A DNA stretch of 64,000 nucleotides from Helicostylum pulchrum (Eukaryota > Mucoromycota > Mucoromycetes > Mucorales > Mucoraceae): the NCBI GenBank assembly GCA_025677825.1, contig JAIXMO010000034.1:124001-188000 (forward strand). Reading direction: 5' to 3'. Position 1 is the first letter of the stretch. Every line of letters starts with the position of its first letter. The position numbers were made by a program, and so were the translations under genes. This document shows positions 23,003-36,979 of the stretch, in pieces. The notes beneath the pieces were generated by a model. It saw only the letters and a program-made list of their open reading frames with translations. It had not been told where the DNA came from and searched no databases.

Positions 23003-25429
23003 ATGGTTCTACTTTACTCAATAGTAGGCATAGTACTAACATTACTACTTCATACAACCCACGGATACATTACAGATATCAAACTAGTGACCTGTGATAA
23101 CAAACACGCTTGTCCCAGCTACCCAGGGTACCGTCAACTCCCCACAGATCTTAATCAAGGTGTAAACGATGCCACGTCCATCTTTCTACATATCAAACAA
23201 GATCTCTCACAAGATCCCATCACTGACCTAATGATCTTACCACAAAATGAAACTGTGCCTCTTATTGCTAAATGGACCAAATTAGACGTGGACTTGAACC
23301 AATTGTCAAAAGAAAAAGATCATATGGCTTTATGGCTATATTATACAAAGGATAAATCGGTATCAAAGAACCCGGTTACATCCATTATTATTAAGCAAGG
23401 GATAAGTCCTATGGTAGGTGCAGAGTATAAACGAGTTCCTGTTGATTTGAATGAAGGTGTAGGCGGGTTTCATTTATACATGTATTATAGTCAAAGTGGA
23501 TCGAAAGGTAAACTTGCATTTATGCTGTTTGAAAAAAAAAAAGAAAACCTTGTCTTATTTATAAAAAAGATCCTATTACTGAAATCACTGCTAAGCAGTG
23601 TTTTACGAGCAATTGTTATATAGATGTACATAAAATATATATATAAAAAAAGGATATTTGATGTTGATATATATATTTTATTTTATTTTTGTAGGGCTGG
23701 GAAAGAGTTGAAAAGGATTTGAATAAAGGGATTATAATTGGTATGAGCGTATACTTATTTTATAAGCGAGACAGTACACGAGATCCAGTTACAGAGTAAG
23801 TTTTTTTTTTGGGGGGAGGAATACAAAAAAGAGAGAATATTAAAAAGTAACGGGTAGTGTTGTTGCCATCTTGAATGATCAAACACCTCCACAAGGCTAT
23901 ACACAAGTTCCCGTTAATTTAAATTCGATTCTTCGTGGCGATCAAATTTACTTATGGTACAAGACCTCGCCTAAAAACCCTGATACCTTAAGAGATGGAA
24001 TTCAAGAGCTAGCAATTCAATTTGGAAAACATGTGGTGACGCCGTTTGGATGGAGCAAAATCAATGTGGATTTAAATAGCGATAAAGACGGTAAAGATGG
24101 GTTTGGTGAACCAACTTATTTATTTATTAAAAAGGGGTATCAAGGTAAAAGAAGAAGAAAAAATAGCCTCTAAAAATGTGATTTGTTTTTTTAAAAAAAA
24201 AATGTGATAGAATTACCAAAGATGGATCCTTTGACGTTTGACAGCAATGGTGATTTCAAGATATTACAATTAGCGGATTTACATTTTACAAATGAAGAAG
24301 GTATTTGTCGCGATATACCAACCGACGTAAGTTTTATTTTGTTCGCATAAATATAGTTTCTAAATTTCAAGTTTATATAGCTGGATTGTAAAGGAGACGA
24401 TACAACAATAGAATATATTGAAAAACTATTGGAAAAAGAGAAGCCAAACCTAGTAGTGTTTTCCGGCGACAATATCAACGGCGAACTGGTCAGTGATGCT
24501 AGATCCGCGACCTTTAAATTTGCAGAGCCAGTGATTAAACAAAAGATACCATGGGCAGTAGTATTTGGAAACCACGATGATCAAAACGATTTATCAAGAG
24601 AAGAATTGTTACAAGTGATGAATACAATGTCGTATTCTTTAACTAAGAGAGGACCACTTGATATACCTGGAGTTGGAAATTATTTTGTAAAGATATTTTC
24701 GGACACTTCTGCAGCAAAGTAAGATACGTGTTTAATTCTATTATAATTTAAGTTTTTGATGTATTTTTTTCTCTGTGTGTATAGGCAGCATACGTTTACG
24801 TTGTATTTCTTGGACTCTCATAGCTATACAGACGATGAAGAAGAAGACGAGTACGATTACATAAAGTCGGAACAATTAGACTGGGTTATTAAATCTGCAA
24901 GATCTTTTGATCGTAAGCCTAACGCTGCTGCCTTCTTTCATATTCCTATTTGGGAGTACCATAATGAAGATATGTTGTATCCTGATGCAAGGTTAGGTGA
25001 AGCTCGTGAAGATATATCAAGCCCTAAAAGGAATAAGATTTCTGCTCTGGAAGCATTTAAATCTGGTAGATATATAATTTATTTTGGCAAGTTGTATAGA
25101 ACATATTTTTAACTTTTTTTTAGCTGGAGATATTAGAGTTACATCTTGGTAAGACTCTTTATAAAAAAGTAGTATATAAATGAAACTCATTATTTTCTTT
25201 TGTTAGCGGACACGATCACGTCAATGATTTCTGTATGGAAAGAGATGGTATTCAATTATGTTATGGAGGAGGCGGGGGAGTAGGAGGATACGGTGCCGAA
25301 CATCTTGATTGGCCACGCAGATCACGTATATTTAAAATAAGTGAGTTTGGTGAAACCATTACCACTTGGAAAAGACTTCATAATGATAAATTATCCATGA
25401 TTCATTACCAAACTATTTTTTCCTTGTAA
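23003..25429 (+). CDS. DCR2: DCR2-type metallophosphatase
   Basis: Calcineurin-like phosphoesterase of the fungal DCR2 group (yeast Dcr2 dephosphorylates Ire1 and affects cell-cycle start). Nine exons: 23003-23507, 23570-23625, 23695-23795, 23858-24144, 24211-24326, 24381-24718, 24785-25065, 25124-25148 and 25207-25429; 643 aa in frame. A signal peptide precedes an N-terminal domain with about five repeats of the pattern GY.xVPVDLN.G..G..IYLWYK. The catalytic domain shows FKILQLADLHF (motif I), LVVFSGDNI (II), VFGNHDDQND (III), FFHIPIWEYHNE (IV) and SCGHDHVNDF (V). All metal-ligand motifs are present. It converges on BNA4 (54 bp). Confidence 0.92.
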
Positions 25430-25483
25430 AAAAAGAAGAGGAAAAAAATTTCTTCCATTTTTATTATTACTTTTTAAATAAAA

Positions 25484-27084
<1,601 letters not shown>

Positions 27085-28099
27085 TTTCCGAGAGTAAAAA
27101 AAAAAGTTGAAAAAGAGAAAAGAAAAAAAGATTACCACTGCCAATTAAAGGATTTAACGAGCGTAACTTAAATTTGCAGATTCTCATACACAGGAACATC
27201 TCTTATACCCCTTAAATTGACTGTATAATTTAACCGAAGAAGTGGAAAAAGTAATGCTATTGTTTTTTTTTTTACTGAAACTTCTGGATATTTTTTTTTT
27301 TTTTTTGTTCCGCAGTATAAAGTCGAACAATAAAAATCGGCAATACAGCGGTAATATGCACATACAAATTAACAATTCCTTTTTATTATATTTAAATAGA
27401 TAAACCATTAAAACCGAGCGAAAAAAAGAAAATGTATTTAAAAAAAAGGGTTCTTTCTAATTACATAAATATAAAAAAAAAAGAAGGAGCTTATTATTAA
27501 GAATTTATTTATTACTGTAGTTAATGATTTTTAGAAAGAAGACATATAAAGATTTAAACTGTTTGCGAAGTGACAAATTGACAGTTTCTTAGAATTAACT
27601 TGTTTGTTTCAACTTGTTCTACACATGATAAAAAAAAAACGGTTTAAATATGTATGTAAAAAGGATAAAATATCATTTTATTTTACCAGATGTCCAGTAT
27701 CCGCTACGGGTTGAATTTTTATTTAAAAGAGTAGTTGGTAATGTTACAGTATTGATTTTTTTATGTTGTTTTCTCGTATTCTTGCTATTGCTTTTGGTTG
27801 ATCTAATTACAGTTAATTATTTTATTTTATCTCTCGCAAAGATTGTCACTCACCTTTTTCTCTTCTTTTTCAGTGTAGTATCTTTGGTTACTTTTAGTCT
27901 AATTCGTAATAACGGTAACTTGATAATGTTTTGTGTAGTCATTATTACGTATTAATAGTTTAAAGTGAAAGAAAAAAAAATGTAATGAGAGAAAGAGAAA
28001 GAGAAAGAGAGAGAGAGAGTAAACAAGTTCGAAAGGAATCTCCTTAATTTTATTGAAATTAAAATTTAAATAAGGTCTAAAAAAGCAATCATTATTTAT
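27085..28099. other. Intergenic region between ALG3 and BNA4
   Basis: About 1 kb holding the BNA4 promoter and the ALG3 3' side. The plus ORF at 27650-27955 is a hydrophobic reading of AT-rich DNA without motifs. A GA-rich run (about 27985-28018) is present. No RNA gene was seen. Confidence 0.35.
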
Positions 28100-29717
28100 T
28101 TATAATAAAGGTCTTTTATAGTTAGGAGCAGGTGAACTACCAAAAACACCCAACAAAATCATCAAATGGCAAGCAGCTAAAGTCCAGCTACTATTTGAAG
28201 TAGAAGGGAACGTTAACCAACACCCTTCAATTGTAAAGAATATCAACATTCTAGATGTCAATTTAAACCCATTTTGCGTTGTGGTCCATGTGCACTGCCA
28301 TAACAAATAAGGAAGTGTTTGAAAGTACCAAGAATAGAATTGATAATGAAGCGATCTGGCAAAGAAAATACCAATAAAGTTACTTGTAAACATCATTAAT
28401 ATAATATCTATTGTTTAGCGTAAGTATATATGTATCTATCTTTGTCTATATTGGTATCATTATTATTATTACCATCATTTGATACCGAAATTCTATTATG
28501 ACGAGAAAACCCTTGTTTAAATACATGAATTAGCCCACCTTTACTAAATATATATACATTTATACAATGAAATGTCAATATATATGCATAATTACATACA
28601 AGGAAAAAGAAAAGAAAAACACTTACGGCTCACACCAAATAAATACAATAAACATTAATAAAGTTAAAGCATGACCAAACAATAACTGGTTAGCAAACCA
28701 ACTAGACACAAAAGTTTCTTCTTGCATCATTCTCCAGTTGACTGTCCAAGTATAATCAAACACACGGTTAAACTCAAAGGCCTTTTGAAAGTAACTTGCG
28801 GGGAAAGTAGATAAAAATGGATACGCTAATAAACCTTGAATGATGACCATCAAACTTAATTGTAAACATGTCTTGTATGCGCCCAACACTTGCCACAAAA
28901 TAATTCCAAACGCAGGGAAAAATAACAATACGTTCATCTTGATTGATAAAGCTAAACTAAACAAAACACTAGAGAGTGTCCAGCGTCGATAAGTCATCGC
29001 CAAGATACACCCAAACAAAAATACCATTGCGACTGGATCATTAAAACACCGTAAAACAAAGATCGAATGGAATCTTTTTGAACAAGATAATAAGATGATA
29101 ATGTAAGGTGGTACTTTCTTGGATTGGTGATAAATACCACAGACTATCAATTGACTAACCAAATAAAGCCCTTCAAAAAAGTATTGAGCTACACGAATAT
29201 TCTGTCCTTTATCTGTCAAATAATATAAGAACGAATAAACGTATACAAATCCAGCAGGGTACCTATATAATAGTGTAAGTTGTATATACTTGCCAACAGT
29301 TCTATTCTTTATCATTTACACTAATGGTCCAGTATCTCCTTTCAATTTCAAATAATCGCGTTCACCGTGAATAAAACCTTCTACTTCTTGCATATAAGCA
29401 ACCCAATCGATTTCTGTATCTAGAAGAAGGCGTAGGGGATAAATAAAAAAAATAAAAAAGGACTCAAGCTTTTTATATATATAGTCTCTTTTTTTTTTTT
29501 TGAGAGCACTTACTTTACATGAAACTTTATGGATGATGAGAGTATTAAGTACCACTTCACCAAGTAACAACATCGTTGCTAAATACCAAAAGTAATCGGG
29601 ATCGCATAATAATTGATAAGGTACTTTAATAATGTCTTGTAGTCTATACGTCTTTCTCGTTTCTATATCTCGTGGACCAGAGGTCCTTTTCTTTTTATGT
29701 TGATTTACTTTCAACAT
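28100..29717 (-). CDS. ALG3: Dol-P-Man alpha-1,3-mannosyltransferase (one frame break)
   Basis: ER enzyme adding the first lumenal (alpha-1,3) mannose to Man5GlcNAc2-PP-dolichol. Exons 29717-29519, 29419-29320, 29262-28627 and 28543-28100. Family blocks: [62 protein letters not shown] and [20 protein letters not shown]. About ten hydrophobic segments. The acceptor at 28544-28545 opens a variable loop ([16 protein letters not shown]...), but the frame then breaks near 28413-28424, in an A run just before the conserved ILMMFTSNF block. Exon lengths total 1,379 nt, one base short of 460 codons. Alternative: an intron from 28634 (donor GTGAGC) to 28409 keeps frame but removes the variable loop present in other ALG3 proteins. 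Confidence 0.9.
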
Positions 29718-30302
29718 GATGAAGATGTAAAGAAAAAGGTAATTTTAGCTGTGTGCTACATCTTTTTTTATTTATTTAGCTGGGGATAATTAAATATCCA
29801 TGCTGTAAGTGGTCATTAAAAAATCAGAAGGCATGGTGGCCGAAGGAAGGAGAACATCCACGTAGAAGCCGTGAATACTTGTATAGCTAACGAACATTTA
29901 ACGTCCCAAACATGCAGTTTTCTGTTTTGGAGGTTTGAGTCAGCCACGCCAGCAAAAAAAAAAACGGTATTTCGGTGATAAAGAAACAAGGCAACTAAAT
30001 CCAGGAACTCGTTATTATCAACTCTAGTTGATTCAAGCACAGTGTCTTTTAGATCGCCGTTACCGCTCATCTGAACCAAGTAAACAAAATACTGAAGAAT
30101 GTAGCTTTATCATATTGACATTCAAATTACAAGTGGTTCTGCAGGTATGAAACAAACATATTAATTCCGTTTCTAGTGACTTCCTTATTTTTATGAGGAT
30201 TTAAAGTTGCTCTTCCATTAAAGGAACCACTTTTTTTTTTTTATTTCTTTTTTTTTCTTTTTTTTTAACCCAAATTCTTATTTTAAAACAAAAATCTTTT
30301 CA
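29718..30302. promoter_or_regulatory. Divergent promoter region ALG3 / E2 enzyme
   Basis: 585 bp between head-to-head genes. Most of it (about 29889-30205) is one copy of an old dispersed repeat (see repeat entry). Long T runs precede the E2 gene. The small minus ORF at 29816-30079 lies in the repeat and is not supported. Confidence 0.4.
29889..30205 (+). repeat. Old dispersed repeat, copy 1
   Basis: Matches 62638-62890 in the same orientation. Shared blocks include GAACATTTAACGTCCCAAAC, TTTCGGTGATAAAGAAAC, TAAATCCAGG, and a 3' block with GGTATGAAA and ACATATTAATTC. Substitutions and indels separate the blocks, so the copies are old. No ORF or terminal repeat is evident; the class is unknown. 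Confidence 0.7.
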
Positions 30303-31163
<861 letters not shown>

Positions 31164-31661
31164 ATAAATTACAATAAAAATATCTTTTTTTTTTTTTTTT
31201 CCTCTCCGTCGCGTCACGTCTTTTTTTTTTTTTTTTTTTGGCGATTTCAAAAATAAAGAGATCGCGAGAAATAAATAGGTGGGAGTTGGTATGTTATCAA
31301 TTGTACTCAATTAAGACAGGCTTATTAAGGGTTAATGATATTGTGAAAATTCAAAACTATTGTAAAAAGTACCCGTTTTTTTTTAAAAAAAAAGGATTAC
31401 ATACGACTTTTATTGTACCTTACATGGATAAAAACCCTCACTCCATTTTTTTTTTAGGCGTATCATGTATAAACTAGTTTTTTTTTTTTTTTTTGCGTGC
31501 TGTTCTGTAAGCTAGCTAAAAACTCTGTTGGCATTGATAGGTTGAAAAGTTGACAACCCTAATTCTTATTAGCCTACAAATAAAAAAAAATATTGACTAC
31601 TTTTTTTTTTCCACTCTCTTTTTCTTTTTTTCTTTTTTAAAAAAAATACGTAGGGTAAGCA
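31164..31661. other. Intergenic region, homopolymer-rich
   Basis: About 500 bp with several T runs of 10-19 nt. ORFs here are products of these runs. It serves as the E2 3' side and the C78 peptidase promoter. Confidence 0.35.
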
Positions 31662-31791
31662 ATGTCAGAAACAATACTTGCACAAGGTAGGTTTTATATA
31701 TGTATATATTAATACAACTCATTATTAAAGTGAATTTAGCTAGATGTACACTTGAAAATAAGGACCATAGAGTCACAAGTTTAAAGGTACA

Positions 31792-31824
<33 letters not shown>

Positions 31825-32911
31825 GAAATAATAAAAAAAGTACGCCTCGTTCTTATTTATTTATTTTTCCTCTCCTTTTTTTTTATAACTTATAACTATT
31901 TAGAGAAAAGAACGAGATATGAGTGATGAGCCAGAAAGTAAAAGATGTACAATCAATGTACCAGCTAGATCACGTATAAATGCAGATACAGACCTTTGGG
32001 ATCAGGTTACTTTTTTAAAGCAAGACTGTAGAACTTCAGGTATACAAAATAAAATAAAACAGTATAACAAAGTTGTTATTAAAAAGTCAATAGGTGTTAT
32101 TCCTAGTCTGGAACCAAACTTTAAAAAGGGAGATACATTAGCAGCATACTTGTGTAGTGCAACAACAGACCAATTATCAACGGGATTTATGGATTTAGGA
32201 TGGGGATGTGGGTACCGTAACTGTCAAATGTTAATGAGTTTTTTAGAGCAAGAGATACAAGATGGAGAACCATTAATAAAGAAAGTACTCGATATATCAG
32301 GGATTCAATTTCTAATTGAAAAGGCATGGAAAGAAGGATTTGATAGTTTAGGGGCAGCACAGTTAGAGCATCATGTATTTAAAACCCGAAAATGGATTGG
32401 TACCACAGAAGTTTATACGTTATTTACTTACCTTGGTATTCGGTCGACTATTATTGACTTTCATCAACCTGGACCAGAGAAACTGCATAAAGACATGTTT
32501 GATTGGATTCAATATTATTTCACATCCAATACAACACCGACAGCTACGACAACAACAACATCAAACTCGTCGGTTTATATAACCAATAAACCACCATTAT
32601 ATTTACAACATCAAGGTCATAGTAGAACTGTGATTGGTATCGAATTATTAAAATCAGGCAAACGAAACTTAATCATGTTTGATCCTGGAAGAAGAATGTT
32701 AAGACTATCATCTAGACTTAATTATAATTCTTCATCGCGTCCGTTTAGAGTTGATGATAAAACAATTGCAAAGAATAAACAATATTCATTACTTGTACTT
32801 GGTCAAGTAAATCATCAAAATGGAAAAATGATTTGGGACTCTGATAAAAGTTATTTATTAAATCTGGATGAACAAGAGCGTATGAAAAATGTTGTTAGCT
32901 TGACCATTTAA
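31662..32911 (+). CDS. C78 (UFSP/ZUP1-type) cysteine peptidase
   Basis: 359-aa protein of the peptidase C78 family (ZUP1, UFSP, fission-yeast Mug105), thiol hydrolases acting on ubiquitin or UFM1 conjugates. Exons 31662-31686, 31740-31786 and 31904-32911; the two small upstream exons join in frame to the long one, giving a start earlier than the obvious ATG at 31919. Intron 2 contains an A run of about 30. The catalytic Cys lies in [16 protein letters not shown]; the His is probably in [15 protein letters not shown], and the Asp in [15 protein letters not shown] Thr-rich insert precedes the His. Zinc fingers of animal ZUP1 are not evident. Its stop overlaps the NBP35 stop on the other strand. 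Confidence 0.85.
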
Positions 32912-34073
32912 TAAACAATATCTCTCAATTCTATAATATTTGTATTTTTTAGTTTTATTTTATTTCCCTTTCTTTCTATATTATATTTTATACACTTACT
33001 GTCTATAATATCTTCATATGCTACACACGCTGGTGATTCGGGGTATTCGTCAAGAAAAGATACTCCCATATCACAACTCTTTGCAACTCGAGGATCTAAT
33101 GGAATTCTACCTAATAACTCAATGCCAAACTCTTTTGCTAATGCCTCTGCACCACCAGTCGTAGGAGGGAAAATAACAGATTCTCCGTGACAGTTGGGAC
33201 ATACAAATCCCGACATATTTTCTACTAAACCAAGAATACGAATCTTTGCCTTTTTACAGAAATCGATTTCCTTTCTTACATCTTGTAAAGCAACTTCTTG
33301 TGGTGTAGTAATAATAACTGCTCCGTCAATGCCTGATTCTTTTAAAAAGCTTGCTAATGAAAGGTGCTCGTCAGAGGTACCAGGTGGTGTATCTACTAAA
33401 AGATAATCAAGTGTTCCCCAATCCACATCTCTTAAAAATTGTTTAATCAACCCATTCTTTTTTGGTCCTCTCCAAATGACTGCATCGTCTTTGTCTGGCA
33501 ACATGAAACCAATAGACATGACACTTAGGTTATCTTGAATATAAACAGGTTGCCAACCACTATTACTTTGATGAATTTGTTCATCAACAACACCCATGAT
33601 TGTTGGAATAGAAGGTCCACAAATATCAATATCCATTACACCTACTTGTACATCCTCATCACCTGATAATGCCCATGCTAATTGTGATGTAAAACTCGAT
33701 TTACCTACACCTCCTTTACCGGAAAGAACAAGAATCTTGTGTTTAACTCCAGATAATCGTTCTGCAATAACAGAAATATCTAAATGTGTACCAATCCTGT
33801 CAGATTTTTTTTTAAAAGTGTGTGTCAGGTATATAAATTTTTTTTATTACCTGGATCTGGTCCTTTAGGAGCAGTAGCGCAAATAGTTTGATTAGGGCAA
33901 CCGGCACAGGCATCGTTTTTACCTGCTAATTCGCTTTCGGGACCCTTTTTAATAGTAATATCCCGTTATTAGTCATCATTTATAATCGTAATGAGAGTCA
34001 AAGTTGTTTTGCTTACTGGACAATGCTCGTTAGCATCTTGAGGGATCTCTTCTTTTACTGCAGCTGTAGACAT
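32908..34073 (-). CDS. NBP35: Cytosolic Fe-S cluster assembly scaffold NTPase NBP35 (NUBP1)
   Basis: P-loop NTPase that, with Cfd1, builds 4Fe-4S clusters for cytosolic and nuclear proteins. Four exons: 34073-34017, 33944-33851, 33779-33000 and 32930-32908, 317 aa. The N-terminal cluster motif has four Cys (EHCP, then [12 protein letters not shown]). The deviant Walker A is [12 protein letters not shown]; then [46 protein letters not shown] and the C-terminal CPNC motif ([10 protein letters not shown]) that binds the bridging cluster. The acceptor at 33780-33781 gives [14 protein letters not shown], as expected. The last exon codes only KLRDIVY plus stop. Confidence 0.95.
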
Positions 34074-34170
34074 GTTTCTTTAAAATGAAAGAAAGAAAAG
34101 AAAAGAAAAGAATGAGAGAGAAGAAAAAGAAGAAGAAAAAAAAGGAATTTATTTCAAGCTACGCAATCCG

Positions 34171-35127
34171 TTATCGAAATAAAGATACCAGAATAAAAAA
34201 TACAATAATTAATCCAATAACAATACAAACAGATTCTTTTTTTTTTTGGTGATTAGTAAGATAGTTAAACATGTGATGATCAAAGACTTACTGTTATCCT
34301 TGACTTTACGTCCAACATAATCTAATTTCTTCTTTGCTTGCCTTAATCTTTCATCAGTGTTATCTACCATTGCTTCAGTCTCATCAATAAGTTGCGCATG
34401 AGTCTCTAATTCATCTCCAATTAATAACCCGAGTTCTCTTTGTCTTCGTATCGCAGAAGATAAGTGATCTAAATCCGTATCTTGATCTACAGTATAAAAC
34501 TGGTTAGTTTTTTCTTTTTCATTTTGTATCCAAGCATACACACACACACACACACACACACACATACCATCAATAATACGTTGTTGTAATTGCAAAATTT
34601 GTCCATTTTCTAAATCGCTTGAATCCATTTCTACACTAGTAAATCTAGCAGATGTTTGTCCTCGACTATTACCTAGCAATATTTCTCTTGCTGTCATATC
34701 ATCTTGATTTCCTAACAGTGCATCTAATTTGTCTACTTTTACTTGCAGTTGAATTAATTTATCCTCTTCGCTCTTTGTATCTCTATTAATTTTTTTAAAA
34801 AAAAAAGTGTTAACATGTGTCTGTAATGCTTTCTTTTTTTTTAAAAAAAAAACGGTTTTACCTAGCACCTGTTTGTTCTTCTTCAGATAATTGTTGTTCT
34901 AGTACTTTAATACCATCCCTTAATTGTGTCAAGTGTTTTTCAATAGTTGCTTCGTATTTATCTACTTGAAGTCTAGATGAAATAAAAAATAAGTTTGGTT
35001 ATCTGCTGCCAAAAGTAAAACAAAGTTATGTACTTTACTTTAGTCCTTTTAACCTGTTACGTTCAAAAATAACCGATAAAGTATTATCTGCTTGTAAATC
35101 GAGTTTAGCTAAAAGCTTGGTATCCAT
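34171..35127 (-). CDS. SYN8: Qc-SNARE of the syntaxin-8/SYN8 type
   Basis: 224-aa endosomal t-SNARE. Exons 35127-35039, 34972-34862, 34782-34568, 34486-34292 and 34235-34171. An N-terminal helical region is followed by the SNARE heptads beginning at LQQRIIDDQDTDLDHLSSAI, with the zero-layer Gln in this motif (DELETHAQLIDETE), and then KKLDYVGRKVKDNKS. The last small exon supplies the tail anchor (VCIVIGLIIVFFILVSLF); without it the protein would lack a membrane segment. Intron 3 contains a (CA)n microsatellite (about 34541-34563). Assignment to SYN8 rather than another Qc-SNARE is by family resemblance. Confidence 0.82.
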
Positions 35128-35340
35128 CTTGAGTAAAAATAAAAAAATAAGAAATACAAAAAAAAAAGCTTGTTTAAAAAAAATATGAATAAATATTTAC
35201 ACCCAATCATTTGATTTAATTCACCTTTTTACGCGCTCTCTTTCTCTTCCCTCTTTGTTAAAAAAAAGGCATGTGTTGTTTAAACAGAAAAAAAAAAACG
35301 AAAAATGTTGTTAACCTTATATTAAAAAAAAAAACCATAG

Positions 35341-35701
35341 ATGGCTAGCTTTGACCCTAACCCATATTCAAGTCTTGATGAAGACACTTTTGAAACACAC
35401 GAGTTATACAGTGACGAAGATCAAGACAGTCTTTACGATTACGATGCCGAAGCAGAATGGGAAGAAAGCAAAGAACAATTAAACGCTTTATTCTCTCTAG
35501 TCATTTTTCCTTTTGTTGGTAAATGGTTGGGTAAAAAGTTCTCATTCTGGGGTAAAATAGAAAAAAAGATATATTAATAATTAATGGTAACTGATATTTT
35601 CTTATTTAGTTTGGTCAAGATATTTAACAAAGACTCCTTTTACAACACGCTTCTCTATCTTATCTACTGATATGGTAAATTCTATCAAAAGAATTGCTTA
35701 A
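35341..35701 (+). CDS. Probable MIM2-like mitochondrial outer-membrane import factor
   Basis: 100-aa protein, exons 35341-35551 and 35610-35701. An acidic N-terminal half (DEDTFETHELYSDEDQDS, then EAEWEES) is followed by one membrane segment, NALFSLVIFPFVGKWLGKK, and a basic C terminus with FSFWVWSRYL. This acidic-TM-basic layout and the FPxxGKxLGxKF motif match fungal Mim2, a partner of Mim1 in inserting helical proteins into the outer mitochondrial membrane. The match is by pattern only. It is head-to-head with SYN8 (213 bp). Confidence 0.6.
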
Positions 35702-35857
35702 TACACACATATAAAAAATAAAAATTTGTACAGGCAATTTGAAAGTGTATCAATAAAAAAAAGGGTCTTTCTTTTATTATTTACGAGACGAAAAAAAAAA
35801 GGCGTATAATAACTATTTAGGTTTTATTTCAAATAAAAAGAATATTCATGCAAAAAG

Positions 35858-36979
35858 TTATTTAGTAGCATAGATTAATCTAAATCGCGTAGAAATTTGA
35901 GATACATCCACTTCTTTAAAAGCAAGCTCCAAATTATCATCATACTCTTTAGCAGTAACATCTGTCAATTCGGTAATCATCACCTTGACAGCTGGAAGAG
36001 CTAATCTTTGAATAGCCAAGAACATCTCACCAGGCTCACCTCCCCAACTACCGATAGGAACATCATAATTGATATCTCTTATATCAGCATAACCAGCATC
36101 AGAAAGGAAACTGGAAATCTTGTCTGCGATAAACGAATCCATATTCCTAGCTGCCAATGCATTATTAACTTTAAAAAAAAAAAATACAAATTAGCATATA
36201 CGTCCACACACACACACAAATATATATATCCAAAAAATACTTTACTCCATTTGTTTATATTCTTAAAAGCAGGTCCAGCATTCTTATAATCATTTACCAA
36301 TTCAATAATCTCCAGGTATCCACTAGGTTTGAGAATACGCTTTATTTCATTGATCGATAAAATGTATTGATCGGTAGGAAATCCCATTACCAAGAAACGC
36401 TGAAAGACAAAATCGAATGATTCGTCTTCAAAGGCAAGCCCAGTACCAGCATTCATAATTCTGAACGTAACATTGTCTGGCTTATCTTTGGTAATAAACA
36501 CATCGGCCATATCAATACCAATAAATTCTGAATTAGGGTACAAGCGAGCCATGTCCTATTTTTTAAAAAAATATATATATATAAGTACATGTACTACTTT
36601 ATATAAATTTGTACTTACCAAAGTCCACCAACCAGGCCCACAACCAATGTCAATAACACGGCAGCCTTCAGTTAACTTGTCATGCAATGGAGACTTGAAT
36701 AAACTATTAGAGATGTTAGAAACTAAATATTTATTAAAGTTTATACATTATTTACCCTCCAACAACATTTCTACACAAATAATAAAATCAATATCATTTA
36801 AAACAACAAAAAACAAACACTTACTTCCACAAGTTATGATTCAATTGCAATCTATCAACTTCAGTTTGATCACTAGGTAAGATATAAGCTACATCTTGAT
36901 TATTTGCTAAACGACGACCACCTTTCCATTCAAATGCGATTTCACAATTACTGTGTGTAATATTATTAGAGTTAGTCAT
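35858..36979 (-). CDS. SAM-dependent methyltransferase (class I)
   Basis: 291 aa, five exons: 36979-36825, 36770-36756, 36703-36619, 36555-36246 and 36168-35858. Exon 2 is a 15-nt microexon that supplies NVVGG. Class I fold motifs: motif I CRVIDIGCGPGWWTLDMA, post-I FIGIDMADVF, motif II-like AFEDESFDFVFQRFLV, and ILKPSGYLEIIELVND. Fungal relatives are typically annotated as methyltransferase-domain or UMTA-like proteins of unknown substrate. The N-terminal EFNxDRLQLNHNLW-type segment (here VDRLQLNHNLWK) is common in them. Predicted cytosolic. Substrate cannot be inferred. Confidence 0.87.

Noticed and set aside
27650..27955. 101-aa hydrophobic plus ORF
   Set aside because: Composition typical of T-rich non-coding DNA, no splice partners and no family motif.
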